From Vibrio tubiashii ATCC 19109 (GTDB lineage Bacteria; Pseudomonadota; Gammaproteobacteria; Enterobacterales; Vibrionaceae), in the NCBI RefSeq assembly GCF_000772105.1, contig NZ_CP009355.1, positions 806,001-870,000 on the forward strand: a stretch of DNA of 64,000 nucleotides. Reading direction: 5' to 3'. Numbering within the stretch: the first letter of the stretch is position 1; the number at the start of each line of letters is the position of its first letter. The notes below the pieces were generated by a model. The model saw nothing but the letters and a program-made list of their open reading frames with translations, had not been told where the DNA came from and made no database searches. The translations under genes and the position numbers were made by a program. This document shows, in pieces, positions 28,223 to 36,288 of the stretch.

Positions 28223-29983
28223 TTAAGACGTTTTGAACTCAGCGACAGCGTTGTCCATATCTGTGGCTTGCGCAGAGACACGGTCAACTTCGTTCATACA
28301 CTGCTGAGCCGAGCCCATATTTCCTTCAGAGATTGTGTTCAATTCGGTAATCGATTCACTCACTTGATTCATCACAATGCCTTGCTCTTCAATTGCCGAG
28401 GCGATACGTTCAGAGTTGGCTTGGATGTTGGTCATATCATCAATGATTTGCGTCAGGCTACTATCAAGCGTACGTGACGCATCAAGAGTTTGAGAGCCTT
28501 GCTCATTACATTGATCGATGTTGGTCACCACTTGCGACATCTGAGACTGAATTGCGGTAACCACTTTGGTGATCTCTTCTGTTGACTGGTGAGTTCGACT
28601 AGCGAGTGCACGCACTTCATCGGCAACCACAGCAAACCCACGACCTTGTTCACCAGCGCGGGCTGCCTCAATGGCTGCGTTGAGAGCTAACAAGTTAGTT
28701 TGTTCTGCGATTTCTTGAATGATATTTACAGCATCGCCAATTTTATCGACGTGATTGTTTAGGTCACTGATAGATTCTTGGCTGCTTCCCAAAATAGATG
28801 AAAGCTGATCAATATTTTGAACTGTTGTTTCAACGACTTTACGACCATTTTGAGCGTTAACTGAGGCTTGCTGAACCCCCTCTACTGCTACAGCGGTACT
28901 TTCTGAAATTTCACTGATGGTAGAGACCATCTCTTGAACAGAAGTAGCCATAGTACTGGTGTGGTCGGCTTGAGTGTGGAACTGCTCAATAACATTTTGC
29001 AGTTCATTGTGCATATTTGAGGTACTTTGAGACAACTCAGCAGACTTAGCCTGAGTACCTGATATAAGCTTTTCGAACTCATCTAATAGGCGGTTGAAGT
29101 AGTTACCTATAACACCTAACTCATCATCTTTAGCTAAGTTTGCGCGTAGTGAAACGTTATTGGTACGTGCGATCTCTTGTATTGCCGTAAGTAACGAGGC
29201 GACTTGTTGATTGATGGTACGAGAGATTTGAAAGATAAATCCAAAAATAACTAAAATGACCAGCGTTGTAAAACCAGTTTTAAACGTTGTGAGCCGCTCT
29301 TTTGTTGCTGATGTTTCGTCGTTTAGCAAAGATGAGAACGATTTAAATTGTTCTTCTACAGTGTGGGATAGATTGCGAGTATCACCGAGTAGTCCCTCGT
29401 TGTATTTGAGACCGATTCGTGTGCTCTGGTCGATATACGCTTGGGCTGCCGCTTTAAGAGATGAAGCAGTTGTAGGTATTAAAGACGTGTCTAATTTACC
29501 CTCCAATACTTGTTTATTGAACTCGAATAGTCCAACAAGTTCGTCGCTTGAGAGAGAGGGTTTAATCCCGGTAAGCTCGGAATTGTAACGTCCGACTAGC
29601 TTTTCCTCGGGCTTTAAACCACGTTGATCAAACGCCTGAACTAAAGTATTAAAGCCTGTTTGATATTTAAGAATATCTTGTTTAAGTTGACTGCTAGAAG
29701 GTAAAGAGTGTTGGGTTAATAGTGTAGATAACTCAGACTCAACCGCCAAAAAAGTATCCATATTTTTGTTAAACTTATCGAGATATTTCATATCCTTACG
29801 GAGTAGGAAATCTTTTTCATTACGACGAAGGTTTAGAAGTCGAATCTCGAGTTTGGCAACTAATAAACTTGCGTGATTGAGTTCTGAGGTAGATTGGGCA
29901 AAATGAGTTGAGGTTAATAGTACTGAAACAACCCCTAAAATGGCGACAGCACCCAATGAATACAGCTTATTCTTGATATTCAT
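28223..29983 (-). CDS. Methyl-accepting chemotaxis protein
   Basis: A 586-residue chemoreceptor: TM1 near residues 7-26, a helical periplasmic region of about 200 residues, TM2 near 233-255, HAMP, and the cytoplasmic signalling coiled coil with tip [23 protein letters not shown] split as usual. The region [19 protein letters not shown] just after TM1 is characteristic of a family of helical ligand-binding domains. The signalling part ends AVAEFKTS without a CheR-binding pentapeptide. Ligand unknown. Flanked by terminators; monocistronic. Confidence 0.92.
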   Translation of the reverse strand: MNIKNKLYSLGAVAILGVVSVLLTSTHFAQSTSELNHASLLVAKLEIRLLNLRRNEKDFLLRKDMKYLDKFNKNMDTFLAVESELSTLLTQHSLPSSSQLKQDILKYQTGFNTLVQAFDQRGLKPEEKLVGRYNSELTGIKPSLSSDELVGLFEFNKQVLEGKLDTSLIPTTASSLKAAAQAYIDQSTRIGLKYNEGLLGDTRNLSHTVEEQFKSFSSLLNDETSATKERLTTFKTGFTTLVILVIFGFIFQISRTINQQVASLLTAIQEIARTNNVSLRANLAKDDELGVIGNYFNRLLDEFEKLISGTQAKSAELSQSTSNMHNELQNVIEQFHTQADHTSTMATSVQEMVSTISEISESTAVAVEGVQQASVNAQNGRKVVETTVQNIDQLSSILGSSQESISDLNNHVDKIGDAVNIIQEIAEQTNLLALNAAIEAARAGEQGRGFAVVADEVRALASRTHQSTEEITKVVTAIQSQMSQVVTNIDQCNEQGSQTLDASRTLDSSLTQIIDDMTNIQANSERIASAIEEQGIVMNQVSESITELNTISEGNMGSAQQCMNEVDRVSAQATDMDNAVAEFKTS

Positions 29984-30127
29984 GAGATTACCTTATTTGT
30001 TAAACAATTTGATTTATAGGTAGTTAATGTGATGTTAGTTGCTATTCGCAAATATATCAATTATCTATATACTCCTAGTTTTGCATAGCGCAAATGTTGA
30101 TCAGGCGCATATAATCGAGAAAATTAA

Positions 30128-30730
30128 ATGTTTGAAAACATAGAGAAATATCAGGCGTTCATATTTGATATGGATGGTACCATAATTGACACCATGCCTG
30201 CACATTTAAAAGCCTGGCAGCAAACCGCTGAGCATTTTGGATTTCCGTTTTGCGAGCGATGGCTACATAGTTTGGGCGGAATGCCGAGCTATAAGATCGC
30301 GGCTGAAGTAAACAAGAAGCATGATATGTCGTTGGAACCTAAGGAAGTATCGCGATTCAAGATGGATGCGTTCGCTTCACTCGATGAGCATGGTGAGCCT
30401 ATTGCTTGTACGGTGAATGTTCTTAACCACTTCTTTGGTAAGAAAAAACTTGCCGTTGGTACAGGAAGCCAACGAGAAAGCGCGATCAGACTACTGACCA
30501 AAGCGAAACTAATAGATAAGCTAGACGCTGTTGTTACCGCTACGGATGTGGCTAATCACAAACCGAATCCCGATACCTTCTTGCAAGCAGCAGAGTTGGT
30601 GAACACAGTGCCAGCGAACTGCCTAGTGTTTGAAGATACCAAGCTCGGCCTTCAAGCGGCCCATGCAGCAAAAATGGATTGTATGATGGTCGAAGGCGAT
30701 AAACTTGTGTTCTATCCGTACATTAAATAA
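30128..30730 (+). CDS. yqaB: HAD phosphatase, beta-phosphoglucomutase-like (YqaB-type)
   Basis: A 200-residue HAD hydrolase of subfamily IA. Motif I FDMDGTIIDT (nucleophile Asp14, acid/base Asp16), motif II in VGTGSQRESA, motif III Lys in NHKPNPDTF and motif IV in VFEDTKLGLQAA are all present. Overall alignment is close to E. coli YqaB, a fructose-1-phosphatase. The cap domain is the small helical type. ATG preceded by weak ribosome site. The neighbour is convergent gsk. Substrate assignment is inference. Confidence 0.82.
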   Translation: MFENIEKYQAFIFDMDGTIIDTMPAHLKAWQQTAEHFGFPFCERWLHSLGGMPSYKIAAEVNKKHDMSLEPKEVSRFKMDAFASLDEHGEPIACTVNVLNHFFGKKKLAVGTGSQRESAIRLLTKAKLIDKLDAVVTATDVANHKPNPDTFLQAAELVNTVPANCLVFEDTKLGLQAAHAAKMDCMMVEGDKLVFYPYIK

Positions 30731-30731
30731 T

Positions 30732-30763
30732 AAAAGAGCCGCTAAAGTTAGCGGCTCTTGAAT
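30732..30763. terminator. Bidirectional terminator between the HAD gene and gsk
   Basis: AAGAGCCGCTAA (30734-30745) / TTAGCGGCTCTT (30748-30759), a 12-bp perfect stem with a 2-base spacer, between convergent genes. Confidence 0.85.
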
Positions 30764-30764
30764 T

Positions 30765-32069
30765 TTATCTGTCCCAGTAAGCTTCTTCTAAGCTATCTTC
30801 CCTCTCTGGAAGCGCTCGCGCTAGGCGAGGTGAGTGCTGAGTTAACACTTCATAGCTAACGCGGTTTGCGTATTTACAAATTTGCGATAGTGAAGAGTAA
30901 GTTAGGTATGGCTGATCATGTTTTGATGAATTTGGTACATTGACCTGATGATGGCTATTCGCCGCCATATCATGCAGCAGTGCAGACAGAGCTGCATCAC
31001 CAGCACCGTTAGTGTTTTTTATCTCAAGTGGGCCACCTAGATACGGACCAATATGAGAGTACACTTTTACTGGATTCTGACAGTCTGACTTGCGCATTGC
31101 GCGGCTGAACTCGTACTTATTGAACTCAGGGATATTACCCGGCAATAGCGGTAATTCTGTTTCGCGCTTAACAGATTCTTCCGTGTAACCTGCCATGTAA
31201 AGACCAACTGGACCAGCGGTACATAGAACCACATCTACCCATTCGAGTGCTTTGTCAGCAGCAAGAAGAGGATCTTTTTCACCAGTTAAGGCTTCGCCTT
31301 CTTCTTCGTTCATCGCGACGATAGCAATATTTTCTTTAATGTAGTCTTGCCACCACTTTGCATTGCCTTCGATTACCCATTTTGTACCCAAAGTCAGGAC
31401 AACGGGAACATTCTTCGATTTAGCAATCTCGATTGCGCGAGCAACAGCTTGAGGCATTGGATCTTCAGGCTTTCCGCGCATTAAATATGAAGAAACCACA
31501 AGGGCAGAGGCCTTATCAAACACATCTTCAGGAATGCTGTCAGGGCGCAGTTGGTTCATATGGCCTTCGTTAATTGCGAAGGTACGTTCACCGTTTTCAG
31601 AAATTAGGGTGTAGCAACGACCGATTGATCCTTCAACCATTTGTAAATGGTTAAGGTTCATACGAGAAGAGGTTCTACATAGGTAACGGTAGGCGAACGA
31701 GCCCACTTCAATATTGCGCGACATAACGCCAAGTAATACTGACTTGCTGTCTGCAAGCACAGAGTAGTTGTGAAGCGTGTTGCCGATCGTATCGCCAGGG
31801 TATTGGTGAGTGATCAGTTCACGTTTTACAAGCTCTTCGTACAGAGCATCGGCTTTGGCTTCTTCTAAAACTAGAGAGTGTCCTTTACTCAAGTCATATT
31901 TCGCGAGAAATTCATCATCGACTCTGGCTTCAATATCAACGATTGTTTGACCAACACCTACCACAATTGGGCGGTAAAGTTTTGGTGTTTGTTTCATCTG
32001 ATTGACGAGTGGATCACGGGCGTGAGTTGGAAAGTAGTGCTTAGATTTGCGCTGTCCGGGAAACTTCAT
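30765..32069 (-). CDS. gsk: Inosine/guanosine kinase Gsk
   Basis: A 434-residue kinase of the PfkB/ribokinase family, the same length as E. coli Gsk (434) and closely similar throughout. The N-terminus MKFPGQRKSKHYFPTHARDP matches Gsk, which fixes the start at 32069 instead of an ATG 39 bases upstream. NTNGAGDAALSALLHD (about 360) is the ribokinase C-terminal signature with the catalytic Asp. It phosphorylates inosine and guanosine in purine salvage. Monocistronic. Confidence 0.95.
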   Translation of the reverse strand: MKFPGQRKSKHYFPTHARDPLVNQMKQTPKLYRPIVVGVGQTIVDIEARVDDEFLAKYDLSKGHSLVLEEAKADALYEELVKRELITHQYPGDTIGNTLHNYSVLADSKSVLLGVMSRNIEVGSFAYRYLCRTSSRMNLNHLQMVEGSIGRCYTLISENGERTFAINEGHMNQLRPDSIPEDVFDKASALVVSSYLMRGKPEDPMPQAVARAIEIAKSKNVPVVLTLGTKWVIEGNAKWWQDYIKENIAIVAMNEEEGEALTGEKDPLLAADKALEWVDVVLCTAGPVGLYMAGYTEESVKRETELPLLPGNIPEFNKYEFSRAMRKSDCQNPVKVYSHIGPYLGGPLEIKNTNGAGDAALSALLHDMAANSHHQVNVPNSSKHDQPYLTYSSLSQICKYANRVSYEVLTQHSPRLARALPEREDSLEEAYWDR

Positions 32070-32141
32070 GTTTAAAGTGGAGTTGGAAATTTTCCCGCAT
32101 AATATCACATTAAATTAAGATTGCTTTCATATTTATTACAT

Positions 32142-32176
32142 AAAAAAGTGCCAATCGGACACGATTGGCACTTAAT
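32142..32176 (-). terminator. Terminator after creA
   Basis: AAGTGCCAATC (32147-32157) / GATTGGCACTT (32163-32173) with a 5-base loop; on the minus strand it ends in a T run. Confidence 0.85.
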
Positions 32177-32180
32177 TGAG

Positions 32181-32648
32181 CTATTTCTCTTTGGTAAAGC
32201 TACCGTAGGCTTTTGTTCCCCAGAGCGGCACGGTTGATAAACTGTGCTTGAAGCTGCCGTCAGTTTCTTTGGTTGTGTATGAGAGGTAAAGAAGCGTCTG
32301 ATTGTCTGCATCGTAGATGCGTCTAACCTTCATCGATTTGAAAAAGATACTTTTAGATTTCTTAAATACAACTTCACCAGATTTACTCTTATCAATCTGA
32401 GCGATCATTTCTGGGGTGATATCGCCCGTTTGGCGGCACGAGATAGAGCTATCGCTTGGGTCTGCAAGGCTAAAATCCGCTTCAATAGAAGCAATGTGGC
32501 AGGTAACACCTGTGACGACATCATCTTTTAGGTTTTCGATCTTAATGTCTTTCAATGTAAAAACGCCAAGCGAAACATCGCCAACTTCGTTGTCAGAACA
32601 ACCCGCTAATAGTCCGGTTAAAAGCATTGCGGTGAGCAGTTTTTTCAT
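32181..32648 (-). CDS. creA: CreA-family exported protein
   Basis: A 155-residue protein homologous to E. coli CreA. The N-terminus is a lipoprotein signal (LLAGC, Cys16), then the conserved segments FTLKDIKIENLKDDVVTGVTCHI, SISCRQTGDI and FFKSMKVRRIYD. The family function is unknown, although the name comes from the creABCD locus; no creBCD is present here. E. coli CreA is periplasmic without a lipobox, so lipidation is a local difference. Single gene with terminator. Confidence 0.85.
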   Translation of the reverse strand: MKKLLTAMLLTGLLAGCSDNEVGDVSLGVFTLKDIKIENLKDDVVTGVTCHIASIEADFSLADPSDSSISCRQTGDITPEMIAQIDKSKSGEVVFKKSKSIFFKSMKVRRIYDADNQTLLYLSYTTKETDGSFKHSLSTVPLWGTKAYGSFTKEK

Positions 32649-32914
32649 TCTAAATCCTTGCTATTGTTTAGTTATCCGAATCTTTGGCTCAAGTATCAGG
32701 GCAATCAAGAAACGATAAAGGCAAATACCAACACTGTCGTTTCAAAAATGACTAACATTCAGCTTAAAGAGACAAGATGCAAATAGAGTACTGATAGCAT
32801 ATCAGGTTTTTGAATAGTTTACTGAATCACGTTTTAAAAGACTTGAGAGGTCAAGGTGTTATCTAGTAAGCTTCAGCCTAACTTCCTTAAGCGAGTACAG
32901 GTCTAACCGACGTT

Positions 32915-33421
32915 ATGACGATACCTAAGATTGCTGAAATCAAAAATGAATGGCTTTATCAACAAGTCGATGTTGAATACCCAACAAAAGAGAGTATCGC
33001 TGGGTTAGCACTGTATAAAGAAAAGGTCACCTCGTGCCAATATGATCAATTAGAGTCAGTGCCGACTGAGTCGAGTGTCTTTGGCAAAGATGATATCTTC
33101 CTAGTTGATTTTCATCGTTTAACCGTTATGTTTGCCTTGTTACAGGCACGCCGTTGGCAAAACCAAGCCGACAAAGATCTGATTTTAGAATTCCTTTCGC
33201 AAATCATTTACTCTGAGCCATGCAGCTTGTATTTAGGTTTTAAAGCGGGAGAAGCGGTTGCAGCAGCGATCGTTACAGAAAGTGAAGATGCTTCACTGAT
33301 TTCAGATATCGTTGTCAAAGACGAGTCAGCGCAGCTAAGCAAACAAGATTTTATTGCTGGGTTGTGCGCCAAATTAGGCATCTCCAATGACGGTGACCTT
33401 AGTTTGTTCGTTGAAAGCTAA
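32915..33421 (+). CDS. 168-residue hypothetical protein
   Basis: A soluble-looking protein with no signal peptide or membrane span. It begins with a helix-strand pattern (PKIAEIKNEWLYQQVDVEYP), then an internal segment DDIFLVDFHRLTVMFALLQARRWQNQ and a central strand-turn SLYLGFKAGEAVAAAIVTE, resembling part of an acetyltransferase-like sheet but without a clear acetyl-CoA loop. I do not recognise the family. It lies alone between creA (divergent) and a HAD gene (220 bases downstream). Ribosome site is weak. Confidence 0.65.
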   Translation: MTIPKIAEIKNEWLYQQVDVEYPTKESIAGLALYKEKVTSCQYDQLESVPTESSVFGKDDIFLVDFHRLTVMFALLQARRWQNQADKDLILEFLSQIIYSEPCSLYLGFKAGEAVAAAIVTESEDASLISDIVVKDESAQLSKQDFIAGLCAKLGISNDGDLSLFVES

Positions 33422-33642
33422 TTGCACTTATAGGAAACGAGTAGGAGTGAGTCTTAAACTAGACTAAGTTCTACTACTCTGCCTCACTGATAGCGCCTTG
33501 TTTACCTAAATAGTGGTAAATGGTGATGCGCTTTAAACTTCTGATTATAAATCTCCAATAAACCAGTGAAATGTTAAGCTGGTCATTTCAAATACTACTA
33601 TCTGCCTTATTATTTCTCTTAGAAAATTAAGAGGATAGTGAT

Positions 33643-34290
33643 ATGGCAAGGCCTCAAGCTCAATGTGTAATTTTTGATTGTGATGGTACTTTAGTCGATA
33701 GCGAAAGGCTGTGTTGCCAAGCGTTGTGCGATACGTTTAACCATTTTGGCGCTTCATTATCGATGGATGAAGCGGTCAGTCATTTTGAGGGGGGGAAGCT
33801 AGCAGACATCTTAGCGGCGACCAAGCAAAGGCTAAATGTTAATGTTTCTATCGATCGACTCGAACCTGTCTACCGCCAAAAACTCGACTTGCTGTTTGAA
33901 GATCAGTTACAGCCAATGGAAGGGGTGTTCGAGGTTTTGGATTACCTCAATGAGAATGGTGTCGAATATTGTGTGGCTTCTAATGGTCCGAGAGACAAAA
34001 TCGAGCGCTGCCTTGAGTTGACTGGGTTGTTACCGTTTTTTAAAGGGAAAATATTCTCTGCATTTGATACCAATAGCTGGAAACCCGAACCTGATCTTAT
34101 CCTTTACAGTGCAATGAACATGGGTTTTAAGCTCGAAGATTGTATTTATGTGGACGATACGCCAAAAGGGCTCGAAGCTGGAGTGAGAGCTGGCGTGCAA
34201 ACTGTTCATTTAACTGGATTAAACAACAAGCATCACACGCTAGATCTGAAAAAAATAAGCCACCTACGGGAGCTTGAAGAGATGCTTTAA
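33643..34290 (+). CDS. yieH: HAD phosphatase similar to YieH (6-phosphogluconate phosphatase)
   Basis: A 215-residue subfamily IA HAD hydrolase. Motif I FDCDGTLVDSE (near residue 10), motif II ASNGPRDKIE, motif III Lys in SWKPEPDLI, and motif IV YVDDTPKGLEAG. Overall it matches E. coli YieH (221 residues), which dephosphorylates 6-phosphogluconate and some phosphosugars. Preceded by AAGAGGATAGTG, a good ribosome site. Its stop overlaps that of the convergent zinc-ribbon gene by four bases. Substrate is inferred. Confidence 0.82.
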   Translation: MARPQAQCVIFDCDGTLVDSERLCCQALCDTFNHFGASLSMDEAVSHFEGGKLADILAATKQRLNVNVSIDRLEPVYRQKLDLLFEDQLQPMEGVFEVLDYLNENGVEYCVASNGPRDKIERCLELTGLLPFFKGKIFSAFDTNSWKPEPDLILYSAMNMGFKLEDCIYVDDTPKGLEAGVRAGVQTVHLTGLNNKHHTLDLKKISHLRELEEML

Positions 34291-34487
34291 TGTAGGGCAG
34301 TCTGGGAAATTGTTGGCGTTGTACCTACTTTATGCAGTAGCGCATGAGTCGGATTGAGCTGTGTGACATTTTCAAAAAAGGACCCACATTCTGCGCAAAG
34401 CATGTTGTTGTTATCAGATAGCAAGTACTCCTCGCTACCGCATAACGGACAGCACAGCACATCGTTGAGCATTTCATCTTTATTCAT
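34287..34487 (-). CDS. Small zinc-ribbon protein
   Basis: A 66-residue protein with two Cys pairs, CPLCG and CAECG, 19 residues apart: a zinc-ribbon. It has no other domain. The chosen ATG at 34487 follows a GGGAGATT ribosome site; an upstream in-frame ATG would add 11 residues. It converges with the HAD gene and the stop codons overlap. Zinc-ribbon proteins of this size may bind nucleic acid or protein, but no function can be assigned. Confidence 0.75.
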   Translation of the reverse strand: MNKDEMLNDVLCCPLCGSEEYLLSDNNNMLCAECGSFFENVTQLNPTHALLHKVGTTPTISQTALH

Positions 34488-34687
34488 GGGGGAATCTCCC
34501 GGCAGCGACAATAGAAACAATATATTATTAATTTTGTAATGTTCCTCGACAGGATAACTGGGCGTTGTTTGCCTGACAATTCCATTTTAGTCGAATGGAT
34601 CGCTGTATTGCTCAATAAATGGAATTATCCGCAAATATTGAGAAGCATTTCATATATTGGGAAGATAGTAGAAGAATCAGATTTGAT
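34488..34687. other. Intergenic region upstream of the zinc-ribbon gene
   Basis: An AT-rich spacer of 200 bases leading to the terminator. It holds the zinc-ribbon promoter on the minus strand. I saw no convincing gene in it; a 69-codon open frame on the plus strand lacks a ribosome site. Confidence 0.5.
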
Positions 34688-34721
34688 AAAAGCTCGCAGT
34701 CTCGCGAGCTTTTTGTTTTTT
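34688..34721. terminator. Bidirectional terminator after mgsA
   Basis: AAAGCTCGC / GCGAGCTTT around a 6-base loop, T-rich on both strands. It lies just past the mgsA stop (minus strand) and would also stop anything arriving on the plus strand. Confidence 0.75.
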
Positions 34722-34726
34722 GTTAC

Positions 34727-35182
34727 TTATGTTCTGTTGGCAAGGTAAGCTTCATAGTCAGGGATTTCGATATCCACTTCTTGTTCGATGAGCTCAGATT
34801 CAATAATGAACTTGGCCGTTGCACGGTTTGTCGCGACAGGAATATTCCATACACTTGCGATACGCAGTAGTGCCTTAACATCTGGGTCATGCGGAACCGC
34901 ATTGAGTGGATCCCAGAAGAAGATCAGTACATCAATCTTGCCTTCAGAGATTAAAGCACCCAGCTGTTGGTCACCGCCCATCGGGCCACTGATCATACTT
35001 TTAATCGCTAAACCAGTATCCTTGCTCAGCATAGATCCCGTGGTGCCTGTTGCGTAGAGGAAGTGACGTTGTAGCTTTTCTTTGTTCTCTTTTACCCAAC
35101 GTAGTAACTCAGGTTTGCAGTTGTCATGTGCGACAAGCGCGACGTGTTTGTGTGCAGGCAGGGTACGCGTCGTTTTTTCCAT
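34727..35182 (-). CDS. mgsA: Methylglyoxal synthase MgsA
   Basis: A 151-residue protein of normal MgsA length. Conserved: [14 protein letters not shown] near residues 14-27, ATGTTGSML near 44-52 (phosphate loop), [11 protein letters not shown] with catalytic Asp71, and [20 protein letters not shown]. It turns dihydroxyacetone phosphate into methylglyoxal and phosphate, a bypass used in phosphosugar stress. Start ATG at 35182, following a short stretch after the torT-like gene stop (10 bases), so it could be cotranscribed with it. Confidence 0.95.
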   Translation of the reverse strand: MEKTTRTLPAHKHVALVAHDNCKPELLRWVKENKEKLQRHFLYATGTTGSMLSKDTGLAIKSMISGPMGGDQQLGALISEGKIDVLIFFWDPLNAVPHDPDVKALLRIASVWNIPVATNRATAKFIIESELIEQEVDIEIPDYEAYLANRT

Positions 35183-35191
35183 TTAGACTTC

Positions 35192-36208
35192 CTAATTGTT
35201 TTCGTTATATACGTAAAATGTTGGTCGATACTCTGAAGGGGATAGAGATTGCGCTATCACTTCAGGGTTCAAATTATTCGGTGTTAGCGGCTCAATAATA
35301 GGCGCTTCGATTTTGTTATAGTTTTCACCACGCAAATAGTGCACGGCTTGCTGAATCGAGAGGCGGCCTTGCAGTACCATTTTATCCGTTGGGGCAAATT
35401 CAACTCTGCTCCTCAATAGCCCTCGGTATACGCCGTGGCTTAAGTAGGTCGAAACAAGACCAATATCGTTGGCTTTGTTCGCGCTACGTAACTCGCTAAT
35501 GGCTGCTTCAATCGCGACTGCGCTTCCTACTATATAATTAATATTTTTGTTATCAATGGCTTTTTGAACTAGGTTGCGTTGCAGCTCTTTATCATTGTCT
35601 GCCCAGTAGGTGTCGACAACATTAATGTCGCTACCTTTAATAGCAGAGTAAAACCCTTGGATCACGGGTTTAGTGCCACCACTGGATTGAGGTCCGGGTA
35701 ATAGGGCAATATTGGTTTGCCCAGAGCCCGCAGGGTGCTTAGATTTTAGATAATCACCGACGTAGTAGCCCATCCAATACCAGTCGACGCCAACTTCCCC
35801 TTTTAAAGCGGATTGGTTTTGTGGATCAACCACGAGTTTGTTGACTGTTGCAAACACAGGAACTGATGAAGAGACAGTACTCAGTGATGAATAAAATAGG
35901 TCGGGTGCTACCGTACCTAAAATGATCGCGTCCGCTCCCCATTTGACACACAACGCCAAATGTTCACGTTGCTTGTCTAAGTTGAGGTAACCACCTGCTT
36001 CTAAAACTCGAAGATCGACATCTTGTTTGCCGGCTTCATCCACCATGCCGTAATTGACTGACAGCCAATAGGAATCTTTAAGATGTGGGTAGATAGCACA
36101 GATACGAGGAGGCTGAGCAGCATAGGTACTGGCAGAGAACAGGAAAAGGGTGAGCAGTATCGACGAAGTCAATGTTTTAGGTGTTTTGATTGCGGAGATC
36201 AAAGACAT
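35192..36208 (-). CDS. torT: TMAO-sensing periplasmic protein TorT
   Basis: A 338-residue periplasmic binding-protein-like sensor matching E. coli TorT: ICAIYPHLKDSYWLSVNYGM, DLRVLEAGGYLNL, LLPGPQSSGGTKPVIQGF and TYLSHGVYRGLLRSRVEFAP all line up. The N-terminus is a signal peptide (cleavage near TYAAQP). The frame opens 33 bases upstream at a GTG; I prefer the ATG at 36208, giving a normal signal peptide. TorT binds trimethylamine N-oxide and presents it to the kinase TorS, encoded divergently 80 bases away. Confidence 0.9.
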   Translation of the reverse strand: MSLISAIKTPKTLTSSILLTLFLFSASTYAAQPPRICAIYPHLKDSYWLSVNYGMVDEAGKQDVDLRVLEAGGYLNLDKQREHLALCVKWGADAIILGTVAPDLFYSSLSTVSSSVPVFATVNKLVVDPQNQSALKGEVGVDWYWMGYYVGDYLKSKHPAGSGQTNIALLPGPQSSGGTKPVIQGFYSAIKGSDINVVDTYWADNDKELQRNLVQKAIDNKNINYIVGSAVAIEAAISELRSANKANDIGLVSTYLSHGVYRGLLRSRVEFAPTDKMVLQGRLSIQQAVHYLRGENYNKIEAPIIEPLTPNNLNPEVIAQSLSPSEYRPTFYVYNENN

Positions 36209-36288
36209 GCAGCATTTCGTTGGTAATGGGCGAATAAACACTGCAAAATATAGCGCATTATAGAAGAGTTAAGAAGTGAAGATTCTCA

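Noticed and set aside
7376..29983. Similar stretches in the two chemoreceptors as a repeat
   Set aside because: Similarity is the conserved signalling-tip coding sequence and does not extend further.
34539..34748. 69-codon open frame before mgsA
   Set aside because: No ribosome site, ends in the terminator and overlaps mgsA on the opposite strand.
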